Source: an uncultured Bacilli bacterium (GTDB lineage Bacteria > Bacillota_I > Bacilli_A > RF39 > UBA660). Taken from it: 45,800 nt of DNA. The stretch lies in contig CANQEF010000001.1 of the NCBI GenBank assembly GCA_947594675.1, positions 1 through 45,800 on the forward strand. The letters are read 5' to 3'. A model generated the notes under the pieces. The model had not been told where the DNA came from, did no database searches, and saw only the letters and a program-made list of their open reading frames with translations. Both the position numbers and the translations under genes were made by a program. Positions 8,990 through 17,095 of the stretch are shown piece after piece. Every line of letters starts with the position of its first letter. Within the stretch, counting starts at the first letter, position 1.

Positions 8990-10090
8990 CTAATATTTTT
9001 GCCCTTTTATCTCAAAAAATAATGTATATCTCGCTAGAACATATTTTAGTTTTTCTTTAAAGCTATTAAATTCTTTTAAACTTGTATGTTCTCCTGTAAT
9101 TTTATCCATAATACCGTTAAATTTAGCGTCTAGTTGTATCTCACATAGATCAGTGTTATCAAAAAAATGAGAGATACATTCTCTAAGCCCATCTTTTATG
9201 TCAATATACCAAACTTTCTCATTAATAGTTTTTTCAAGCTTATCACTATTAAAAATCCTATCACAATATCTATCATATCTCAATTGAAAAAAATTAAATA
9301 GTTTATCATATTTTTCTGTTTCAATAACTTTTAAATTCATTTTAATATTTTTCTTATATAATTCTTCGTTATAAATTTCGACAACATCTTTCCAAGTTAT
9401 ATTACTCATGTTATTAGCAATTTGAAAAGCTTCACCATATGCTTTTTCGTTTAGTATTAATTTTGCTATATATTTAGATACATCCTTGGCATATGTTAAA
9501 GTCGTTATACTATCTAATAATTTTTGTTGAATTACAATAGTTTTTCCTTTTATTGCTCTATAAAGCCATTTTTCCTTTTCATAGATTCCTAACTGTAATC
9601 TATTGTCATTATAAGTTATGTAAGGTCTTATAATTGTCCAGTTTTTCTTTTTTTGCTTTCTTAGTAAATCTTCTTCTCTTGCTTTTTCTAAGGCATATTC
9701 ATGAGTAGCTAGATATTTTTTATCATCGCAAATATCTAATATTCTTTTTGTTTTTTCATTTATTACTTTATCTTTATTACTATAAACTCTAGCCGATGAC
9801 AAGAATATATATTGTTTTGTATTATTTAAAAATAAATCTATTCTTTCATAAAATTCATTATAATTATAATACATGAAATCAACAATAACATCAAAATTAT
9901 TATCTACAATTAATTCTTTAATAAAATTTATATCAAGAGCATTACCTTTTATATATTTTATATTTTGAGTAGAAATTTTATCTTTTCTTGTTGTTATATA
10001 TACATCTGAATTATGTATAAAATCTACTAAAGCTTTTCCCATAGCGCCAGTTCCACCTAATAATAAGATTTTTTTCAAATAAACACACAT
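8990..10090 (-). CDS. NAD-dependent epimerase/dehydratase-family protein
   Basis: A 366-residue extended short-chain dehydrogenase-like protein. The Rossmann start is KKILLLGGTGAMGKALVDF; a strand-end IFLSSARVYSN gives the usual Ser-containing core, and YALEKAREEDLLRK supplies the Tyr-x3-Lys pair in the right place. IIRPYITYNDNRLQLGIYEK is the substrate-loop region. It probably oxidises, reduces or epimerises a nucleotide-activated sugar in the cytoplasm. It is last in the polysaccharide operon, 233 bases after the MenD-like gene. The ATG at 10090 has AAAGG almost touching it; the TTG four codons on (10078), 12 bases after AAAGG and just before KKILLLGG, is a plausible true start. Substrate unknown. 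Confidence 0.8.
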   Translation of the reverse strand: MCVYLKKILLLGGTGAMGKALVDFIHNSDVYITTRKDKISTQNIKYIKGNALDINFIKELIVDNNFDVIVDFMYYNYNEFYERIDLFLNNTKQYIFLSSARVYSNKDKVINEKTKRILDICDDKKYLATHEYALEKAREEDLLRKQKKKNWTIIRPYITYNDNRLQLGIYEKEKWLYRAIKGKTIVIQQKLLDSITTLTYAKDVSKYIAKLILNEKAYGEAFQIANNMSNITWKDVVEIYNEELYKKNIKMNLKVIETEKYDKLFNFFQLRYDRYCDRIFNSDKLEKTINEKVWYIDIKDGLRECISHFFDNTDLCEIQLDAKFNGIMDKITGEHTSLKEFNSFKEKLKYVLARYTLFFEIKGQKY

Positions 10091-10323
10091 ACCTTTCTTT
10101 TATTTTTGAATTCCATATACACAAAAGTTTTCTTGTATTTAAATATCCTGTTTCCCTTTTTTTGAAGAAATTTCAGAAACCTAATGAATTTTAAATTTTA
10201 AAAATATTATTATCAAGAAACACCATTATTACAATTTTATTGGCAAGTTATTTATCATAATTCATTTACTAAATTATTAGTCACTTTTCTAACTTAACTT
10301 TTGTATATTTGAAACACATCTAT

Positions 10324-12099
10324 TTAACGTTTAATAATTTTTTTTAATTTTCTAGCATTTTCACTCCCTACTATTTTTTTTATAAAATCTTTACTATTTT
10401 TCTCTAATTCTTCGGTTGCATTTTTTGGTCTACTCAAATCATAAAAATTGTATACTTCTTTTGAATCACTTTTCATTTCAGTAAAAACTTCAAATAATAT
10501 AGGTTGATTACTATTTGGATTGATAAATTCAGTTAATTTTATATCATAATCAGTTTTATTTTCTGCTTTCAAATACTTAAATCCAATAGATTCTGCCCAT
10601 CCTTCAGCTGATTGATTATGTCTAGCAGTTGTATGTAAATCACTTTTTTCATTTATCCAACTTTTATTATAATAGAATTCTCCACCACCATGATTATTTA
10701 CTAATAGAATTCTTACATTATTACCTATATGTTTTATTCTTAAAGCATTCATATCATAGAAAAATGATAAATCTCCGATAATTAAGTAACTAAGCTTATT
10801 GTAATTAACTACTGATTGACCAATAAACGAAGATAAACATCCATCAATTCCAAAAGTACCTATATTTGCATAAACTTTTATTGTTGGGTCAATACTAAAA
10901 TAATTTGTAAGTCTTATAGAATTATTAATGCTTAAATGTAAAATTGAGTTTTTTTGAATTTTCTCAACAAGATTTTTTATTGCATAAACATTAGACCATT
11001 CAAAATTTGGATAAATAATTTCATTTTTATAATTAATTAATAAATTATTGTAATGTAAATTGTTTTTTATTTTTTGATTACTATTTTTTACAAAATAATC
11101 AAAAAAATACTCTGGTGGACATTCAAAAATTGTCGTCAAACTTTTAAATAAATCTATTACGTTTCCATCTGGATTAATTAACCAATGTTCAAATTTAAAA
11201 CAATTTAATCTTAAATTATCTTTTATCCCACTCATAATATTACCACCAAATGATATAACTATATCTGGCAATAACTCTTTAAACTTTTTCTTACTTATAT
11301 ATCTTGAATCCATACATAAGAACAAATTATTTGTTTCTTCATCATTCAAATTTGCCATATATTCTATAACTACTGAAGAATTAAACTTCTCAAAAAATTT
11401 TTTTAAAGAAATTTTTAATTCTTCAGAAAGATAATAATTCTGTCCAGGTAAAATTAGTATTCTTTGAGCTTGTTCCAAAATTGTTTGTTTTTCTTCCCAC
11501 AACTTTTTATTATCAAAAACGTTAAGTCTATTTATTTTATTAACCTTAGGTAATTCTTTGGTATTAAAATCCATACTATAATATTTCATAGGGATATTAA
11601 TATGAACCGGTCCATTAATATGATGCGTAAGTTCCAATAAAGCTTCATTTATTAACCTTTGGCAATAAATAAAATCATCTTCATTTTCTATACTTACGGG
11701 TAAATTAACAGATTTTTTTACATGACGATCATACATTCCTACCTGATCAATCATTTGGTCCTCTCTTTGACCCAACATTGCTGGATTCCTATCACTAGTT
11801 AAAACTATTAAAGGAACATTTTGATAAAATGCTTCAGCAACAGCTGGATAATAATTGCAAGCTGCCGTAGAAGACGTACAAGATATAACTACAGGCTCAT
11901 TTAATTCTTGCGCTAATCCCAATGCAAAATAGCCTGCACTACGCTCATCTACAACTGAATAACATTTAAAGTAATCATCTTGTTCAACAGAATGAACAAA
12001 AGGTACATTTCTACTACCAGCAGAAAGTACACAATGTCTTATATTATATTTTTTTAATAAAGCTATTATTATTTGATAAGCTTTTAAATCAGTATACAT
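10324..12099 (-). CDS. MenD-like thiamine-diphosphate enzyme within the polysaccharide operon
   Basis: A 591-residue ThDP enzyme with the overall plan of MenD (SEPHCHC synthase, which condenses 2-oxoglutarate-derived succinyl semialdehyde with isochorismate). Visible motifs are SAGSRNVPF at residues 26-34 (MenD has a GSRSTPL block there), the catalytic Glu in VVDERSAGYFALGLAQ (E52), SCTSSTAACNYYPAVAEAF, LTSDRNPAML, and the ThDP/Mg loop GDLSFFYDMNALR near residue 440 with VNNHGGGEFYY. The ATG at 12099 is preceded by AGGA; a GTG two codons earlier is possible. No other menaquinone gene is present, so a role in the operon's own chemistry is inferred. It starts six bases after the stop-side end of glf. 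Confidence 0.85.
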   Translation of the reverse strand: MYTDLKAYQIIIALLKKYNIRHCVLSAGSRNVPFVHSVEQDDYFKCYSVVDERSAGYFALGLAQELNEPVVISCTSSTAACNYYPAVAEAFYQNVPLIVLTSDRNPAMLGQREDQMIDQVGMYDRHVKKSVNLPVSIENEDDFIYCQRLINEALLELTHHINGPVHINIPMKYYSMDFNTKELPKVNKINRLNVFDNKKLWEEKQTILEQAQRILILPGQNYYLSEELKISLKKFFEKFNSSVVIEYMANLNDEETNNLFLCMDSRYISKKKFKELLPDIVISFGGNIMSGIKDNLRLNCFKFEHWLINPDGNVIDLFKSLTTIFECPPEYFFDYFVKNSNQKIKNNLHYNNLLINYKNEIIYPNFEWSNVYAIKNLVEKIQKNSILHLSINNSIRLTNYFSIDPTIKVYANIGTFGIDGCLSSFIGQSVVNYNKLSYLIIGDLSFFYDMNALRIKHIGNNVRILLVNNHGGGEFYYNKSWINEKSDLHTTARHNQSAEGWAESIGFKYLKAENKTDYDIKLTEFINPNSNQPILFEVFTEMKSDSKEVYNFYDLSRPKNATEELEKNSKDFIKKIVGSENARKLKKIIKR

Positions 12100-12111
12100 A
12101 TTCACACCATC

Positions 12112-13215
12112 CTATTTTCCTATTTTCTTAAAAACATCAAATGCTTGTTTTATTACATCGTCCATATCATAATATTTATATTCAGCTAATCGACCACCAA
12201 AAATAACTTTTTTTTCTTCTGATGCTAATTTATTATATCTATCAGCTAATTCATTATTCTTTTCATCATTCACAGTATAATACTTTTCCATACCTTCTTC
12301 ATAATCGGCAGGATATTCATAGGTTACAACTGTTATATCATTATCTTTTTTAAATTCAAAATGCTTATGTTCAATAACTCTTGTATAATCAACTTCACGA
12401 CCAGTATAATTTACAACTGCATTTCCTTGATAATTACTAACATTTAAAATTTTAGTTTCAAATCTTAAAGAACGATATTCCAACTTTCCTAATTTGTAGT
12501 CAAAATATTCATCTAATGGTCCAGTATAAATAATTTTTTCTGCCATTTCAAGATATTCTTCCTTCTTATCAAAAAAATCCGTATTAAGTCTAACTTCTAT
12601 TCCATCAAGCATCTTTTCTATTAATTTTGTATAGCCACCAATAGGAATTCCTTGATATAAATCATCAAAATAATTGTTATCATAAGTAAATCTTACTGGT
12701 AATCTCTTTATTATAAATGGTGGTAACAACGTACAGTCTCTATTCCACTGTTTTTCAGTATAACCCTTAACTAATTTTTCATATATGGTTCTACCAACTA
12801 ATGAAATTGCCTGTTCTTCCAAGTTTATTGGCTCATGAGTTATTTCTTTTCTCTCGTCATTAATATGTTTAATAGCATCTTCTGGAGTTATAACATCACT
12901 CCATATTTTAGAAAAAGTATTCATATTAAAAGGCATATTATATATTTCATTATTTATTCTAGCAATAGGACTATTTGTAAATCTGTTAAATTCTACAAAA
13001 GAATTTACATAATCCCAAACTTCTTTATAGTTTGTATGAAATATATGTGCTCCATATTTATGAACATTTATTCCATTAATTTCTTCTGTATAAATGTTAC
13101 CACCTATATGATTTCTTTTTTCAATAATTAAAACTTTCTTTCCCTCATTTTTTGCTAAATTTGCAAAAGTTGCTCCAAACAAACCAGAACCAACTATTAA
13201 ATAATCATATTTCAT
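12112..13215 (-). CDS. glf: UDP-galactopyranose mutase
   Basis: A 367-residue flavoenzyme that interconverts UDP-galactopyranose and UDP-galactofuranose in the cytoplasm. The dinucleotide-binding start is DYLIVGSGLFGATFANLA, followed by IEKRNHIGGNIYTEE and HKYGAHIFHTNYKEVWDYV, a strong family signature; the C-terminus has VIFGGRLAEYKYYDMDDVI. The length equals the usual bacterial Glf when the ATG at 13215 is used; AGAGAGG lies about 10-14 bases upstream. An earlier in-frame start at 13248 would add 11 unlikely residues. Its presence predicts galactofuranose in the polymer. Confidence 0.95.
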   Translation of the reverse strand: MKYDYLIVGSGLFGATFANLAKNEGKKVLIIEKRNHIGGNIYTEEINGINVHKYGAHIFHTNYKEVWDYVNSFVEFNRFTNSPIARINNEIYNMPFNMNTFSKIWSDVITPEDAIKHINDERKEITHEPINLEEQAISLVGRTIYEKLVKGYTEKQWNRDCTLLPPFIIKRLPVRFTYDNNYFDDLYQGIPIGGYTKLIEKMLDGIEVRLNTDFFDKKEEYLEMAEKIIYTGPLDEYFDYKLGKLEYRSLRFETKILNVSNYQGNAVVNYTGREVDYTRVIEHKHFEFKKDNDITVVTYEYPADYEEGMEKYYTVNDEKNNELADRYNKLASEEKKVIFGGRLAEYKYYDMDDVIKQAFDVFKKIGK

Positions 13216-13248
13216 AAAATACCATTCCTCTCTTTGCTTAAGATTCAT

Positions 13249-13283
13249 ATAGTCATAAAAACAATTTTTTTCAGACTATTTTC
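13249..13283. repeat. Imperfect dyad, copy A of a 35-37 bp dispersed repeat
   Basis: ATAGTCATAAAAA and TTTTTTTCAGACTATTTTC flank a short AT spacer; ATAGTC (13249-13254) and GACTAT (13274-13279) are inverted. A near-identical copy lies at 26161-26197. The repeat overlaps the stop codon of the acyltransferase gene and sits just before glf. Confidence 0.65.
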
Positions 13284-14298
13284 CTCATAAACTTTAATGT
13301 ATAAACTGTTACCTTCTTAATCAAAACTGCAAAAGCTATCGTTAAAACATATGTGCCAAAAATAAACAAAATATTATTGTTATATATTAAAGATATTTTT
13401 CGTAATAATGCTATAGAAAAGCCTTGATATAAGTATATTTCTAAAGAATAATGACTTAAGAATTCTAGAAATTTACTTTTAATATTAATAATTTTACTTA
13501 ACTCATAAACGAAAAAGCAAACTCCAACTGAACATAGCATTTGAATTATTACATAAGTAACATTTGTATCACTTTTAAATTCACTAATAAGAAACATTCC
13601 TATTATAAATAATACTATAAATACCCCCCCCAGGTTCCTAATCGAACAAGATTAATTTCCACATTTTTATTATTATTAAATAATTTGCACAAACAAACAC
13701 CAATACCAAACCCCACAAAAGAAGTATACCAATGTGAAGACCACGAGAAAAAATATCTTACTATTAGAAAATAAAATACACAAAACGTCAAAAACAAAAC
13801 ATTTTTATTGATTTTATTTTGCTTAAAAGAAATATAAAATGTAATATATAAATACATTATCGCAATAATATACCATGAAAAAGGTACCAAAGGTTCTCCT
13901 TTCAAAAAAGCTGTAAAAATATTATTTAAGGAAAAACTATTAGAAGCAATTCTTACTAATAAAAAGATAAGATTAGCAATTAAATACGGAAAAAGAATTT
14001 TAATAACCTTATTTTTTAAAAATGATTTAAAATAATTTTTTTTGTTCAAGTATCCATACATTGTACCATATCCTGATATTAGAAAAAATAGAGCAACAGT
14101 AAAATTACCAAAATTTAAGTATAAATTTGAAAAGCAATATTTTGATGATGTCGCTGCAACAACATGATTAGCAAGGATAAGTAAAACACATAACCCTTTT
14201 AAATTATTACAATAATCAATATCAAAAAAATTATTATCTTTACTTTTCAATGATAAAGATGAAATAAATATTATTAATAAAGTCAATAACAATAACAT
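13271..14298 (-). pseudogene. Acyltransferase-3 family gene, out of frame at a G8 tract (probably phase-OFF)
   Basis: Two abutting frames (14298 to 13615, and 13597 to 13271) make one acyltransferase. The N-part has NNLKGLCVLLILANHVVAAT (the family catalytic block), NFTVALFFLISGYGTMYGYL and PFSWYIIAIMYLY; the C-part has LEFLSHYSLEIYLYQGFSIAL, the last helices of the fold. The break is exactly at eight G on the coding strand (C8 at 13624-13631). With nine G (or six) the frames join through GTWGGVFIVLFIIGMFL to give 342 residues, normal for the family. A GGAGG site precedes the ATG, and flanking sequence shows no other decay. I infer a contingency locus in its OFF state; an assembly error in the tract is the main alternative. 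Confidence 0.85.
13624..13631. repeat. Homopolymer tract C8 (G8 on coding strand), likely contingency repeat
   Basis: Eight consecutive C in sequence that is otherwise about three quarters A+T. It lies at the exact frame break of the acyltransferase gene, where gain of one base restores the full reading frame. Confidence 0.8.
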
Positions 14299-14310
14299 TC
14301 TATACCTCCA

Positions 14311-15165
14311 TTAAAATGAAATAACTTCTACATTAATGCCTTCTTTTGAAATCATATTCTTAAACTGCCTCACTTTAACATCCGAAATTTCTTTATTAAA
14401 ATTATATTTTAATCCTAATGCTTCATATTTTTTTTGAGCTAAGTTATGTAACTTAAAAATCTCTACTTTTAAAGGTTTATGTCCTTTAAGAAATTTTAAT
14501 ATTAAATTAATATTTACATCATTATAAACTAGATCATCAGCTAATGGAACTCTAAAAATCACACTTTTTTTATTTTCAAAAATTCTTTCTACATTTTCAT
14601 AAAAATTATTAACCTCTCCATTTAAAACTTGCCTGCACTGTTTTTCTTCTAGTATTTTAATATCAATAATAAAAATATCAACATAATCAATAATTTGCAA
14701 AAGATTGTTCGGATTTGAATATAGGGATGTTTCCATGCAAACATTAATATTTTTATTTTTTAATTCAACCAAAACTTCTTTTAAAGCATATGCTTGAAAT
14801 AATGGGTCCCCTCCAGAAAAAGTTATACCATCGTGATTATTTATATTTAATAATTGTTTAACTAATTCTTCCGCAGTTATGATACTTCCAGTAGCTTTAA
14901 TAGCATTAAGAGGACATTCTTTTTCATTTTTCTTTAACGTTTGTTGATTGGAATTAGAGCCATTGCAATCAAGATCATAGGGACACTTACTATAATTACA
15001 CTTATCAATATCACAAGTATATTTGATATCTAAAGATAAATTTTCAGGGTTGGCACACCATGGACATCTTATTGGACATCCCTTTAAAAACACAGTGGTT
15101 CTAATTCCTGGACCATCATGAAAACAAGTTTTTTGAATATTACCTACTACAATATTATTGTTCAT
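14311..15165 (-). CDS. Glycyl radical enzyme activase (radical SAM)
   Basis: A 284-residue radical SAM activase. The [4Fe-4S] motif is Cx3Cx2C (C30, C34, C37 in FLKGCPIRCPWCANPE), preceded by the family start CFHDGPGIRTTVFLKGC. A cysteine-containing insert follows (TCDIDKCNYSKCPYDLDC, then ECPLNAI), a reduced relative of the ferredoxin-like insert of PflA-like activases. GITFSGGDPLFQ is the SAM-binding GGE-like motif, with Asp in place of Glu. Such enzymes abstract hydrogen from the conserved glycine of the partner using a 5'-deoxyadenosyl radical; the reaction is strictly anaerobic. Its ATG overlaps the last codons of the glycyl radical enzyme gene by 11 bases, which ties the pair together. 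Confidence 0.92.
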   Translation of the reverse strand: MNNNIVVGNIQKTCFHDGPGIRTTVFLKGCPIRCPWCANPENLSLDIKYTCDIDKCNYSKCPYDLDCNGSNSNQQTLKKNEKECPLNAIKATGSIITAEELVKQLLNINNHDGITFSGGDPLFQAYALKEVLVELKNKNINVCMETSLYSNPNNLLQIIDYVDIFIIDIKILEEKQCRQVLNGEVNNFYENVERIFENKKSVIFRVPLADDLVYNDVNINLILKFLKGHKPLKVEIFKLHNLAQKKYEALGLKYNFNKEISDVKVRQFKNMISKEGINVEVISF

Positions 15166-17095
15166 TTTTTAAAGCTCTTTCTATTAAAACATTTTTATAA
15201 TCTTCTGGCAAATCATTGAAATAGGCGCTAAATCCCCAAACTCTTACAATTAAATTTGGATATTGTTCAGGATTTTTCTTGGCATCAATTAAAACTTTAC
15301 TACTTACAACATTCATTTGCATTTGAAAAAAGCCATCTTCAATAGATTTATAAATATATTGAACAAATTTCTCTTTATTATTTTCAATATAATCAGGTGT
15401 TATAATAAAATCAATTACATTACCATTAAAAGCTAAGCCATTATAATTTAATTTGCAAGCAAACGAAATAGTTTCATCAAATGAATAATTAGAAGAAATA
15501 TGAACGTTCAAAGGTTCTTTATTTTTTCTACCATCAAAAGAGGCAGCTAAATTTCGTGAAAAGTTTATATAATCTGGAGAACTTAAGCCAAATTTGAACT
15601 TGCCACCAAATTTATTTTGATATTTCGATAGTTCTTCACCTGTAATACTAATTATTTTGTTAACAAAACTAATAACATCTTCATCATCTAAACCAAATTT
15701 TTTTTCATTATTCTTAAGTAGTTTTAATGCTGAAGAATCAGAGTAATTATTTTTTCTTTTCTCATTTAATTCATCAAAAGTATATATCTTTTTTTCTTGG
15801 CAATATTTTTTTAAATTAAAATAAGAGTTAGTTAAATTAGCAAGCCCAGCTGTAGTAAATCCAAAGTTACTATATTTAGCACCACCTTCAGAAACATCTT
15901 TATGTTTTTTATCGCAATCAATTGTAAACATTGATAATAAAGGATTATATGGAAAACTATAAGAATTAACTAAATTAACTTTATCTTTTATATATTTTTT
16001 TAATTCTTCGATATACAATTCTTCCAAATTATCTATTGAAACATTATTAGTATTTAAAATTTTATCAAGTGGCTCTAGATAATTAAGTCCACAGATATTG
16101 TTCTGGTCCATAGACATTCCAGCAATTAAAGGCTCCCAACATGCAGAAGTTATGTAATTATAAGAATCTTTATCGCAACCAAAATCTTTAAGAATTGGAA
16201 TTATTACATCATCATTTGAAAGTAAAGGACTACCTATTCCTGTTTTTATACATTCAACAGCATCAGTTAATAACTTAATATCCATTTTAGAACTAACTCT
16301 AAGTAGAATTTTAGGATCAGGCTTATTTAATTTTTTTAATGTCTCTATAAACTTATAAGTTAATTTATTTGAAAAATATTTTTCATCTTCATCTAAGCCA
16401 CCTAGTATAATTATTTGACCAGTATCACCAAGCAATTCACCACTTTTAAAATTATAATTAGAATTTATTATACTTAAAAAATCAAATAATAATTTATCAT
16501 TGAATTCATTTTCTTCATAATAACTATCTAATATTTTATCAAGCCTGCCAAATCCATTTAATTTCATTCCTATTTGCCAAGCAATTGTGTTAAATATCAA
16601 TATTTTTTGTAAAGCTTGATGAAAATTTAAATCATTACTATTTAGTATTTGTTTTAAATTATTAATTATTAATTTATCACTACTTTTTAAGTTTTTAATA
16701 ATTTTATTAATATATAACTCAACAGCCAAAATAAATTTATATTCCCTAACACTATAACTATCAGTAGAATTTTTATATCTATCTTTTATATCATTAATTG
16801 AGTACTTTAAAACTTGTCCATAATCAATTGTAATATTACTAATAATTTTAGGGTTTAAATTCAATATATTGTTATCTAAAGAAACAACAAAATTATCATT
16901 TTTGACAATTTTTATTTTTGCTTGTGACATAATTTCTTCACTGGCATCATTTCCGGTAATAACTTTTACTTTAAAATAATTTTTTAATACATATAAAATT
17001 TTTTCAGATTTGCCATAATTAAGCTGTCTTGCTCTTTTAAGTAAATACTTTATTTTATATTTAACTTTAACAGGTATTAATTTTTTTAATGACAT
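15155..17095 (-). CDS. Glycyl radical enzyme (PFL/dehydratase superfamily) in the polysaccharide operon
   Basis: A 646-residue glycyl radical enzyme, shorter than the usual 750-850. The catalytic cysteine is in TSACWEPLIAGM (C near 319), a single Cys followed by x-Glu-Pro as in dehydratase- and lyase-type members, not the Cys-Cys pair of pyruvate formate-lyase. The radical glycine is in IVRVWGFSAYFNDLP near residue 620, matching RVxGxxA. Further family blocks are LLRVSSK, CIKTGIGSPLLSNDDV and GLNYLEPLDKIL. A GAGGTG site precedes the ATG, which lies inside the end of the flippase gene (10-base overlap); the activase start overlaps its own end. The N-terminal 60 residues are basic and atypical. 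The substrate is unknown; the context suggests a glycan precursor or substituent. Confidence 0.9.
   Translation of the reverse strand: MSLKKLIPVKVKYKIKYLLKRARQLNYGKSEKILYVLKNYFKVKVITGNDASEEIMSQAKIKIVKNDNFVVSLDNNILNLNPKIISNITIDYGQVLKYSINDIKDRYKNSTDSYSVREYKFILAVELYINKIIKNLKSSDKLIINNLKQILNSNDLNFHQALQKILIFNTIAWQIGMKLNGFGRLDKILDSYYEENEFNDKLLFDFLSIINSNYNFKSGELLGDTGQIIILGGLDEDEKYFSNKLTYKFIETLKKLNKPDPKILLRVSSKMDIKLLTDAVECIKTGIGSPLLSNDDVIIPILKDFGCDKDSYNYITSACWEPLIAGMSMDQNNICGLNYLEPLDKILNTNNVSIDNLEELYIEELKKYIKDKVNLVNSYSFPYNPLLSMFTIDCDKKHKDVSEGGAKYSNFGFTTAGLANLTNSYFNLKKYCQEKKIYTFDELNEKRKNNYSDSSALKLLKNNEKKFGLDDEDVISFVNKIISITGEELSKYQNKFGGKFKFGLSSPDYINFSRNLAASFDGRKNKEPLNVHISSNYSFDETISFACKLNYNGLAFNGNVIDFIITPDYIENNKEKFVQYIYKSIEDGFFQMQMNVVSSKVLIDAKKNPEQYPNLIVRVWGFSAYFNDLPEDYKNVLIERALKNEQ

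Noticed and set aside
12835..13131. Plus-strand frame of 98 codons opposite glf
   Set aside because: Lies entirely within a certain glf gene, with no ribosome site.
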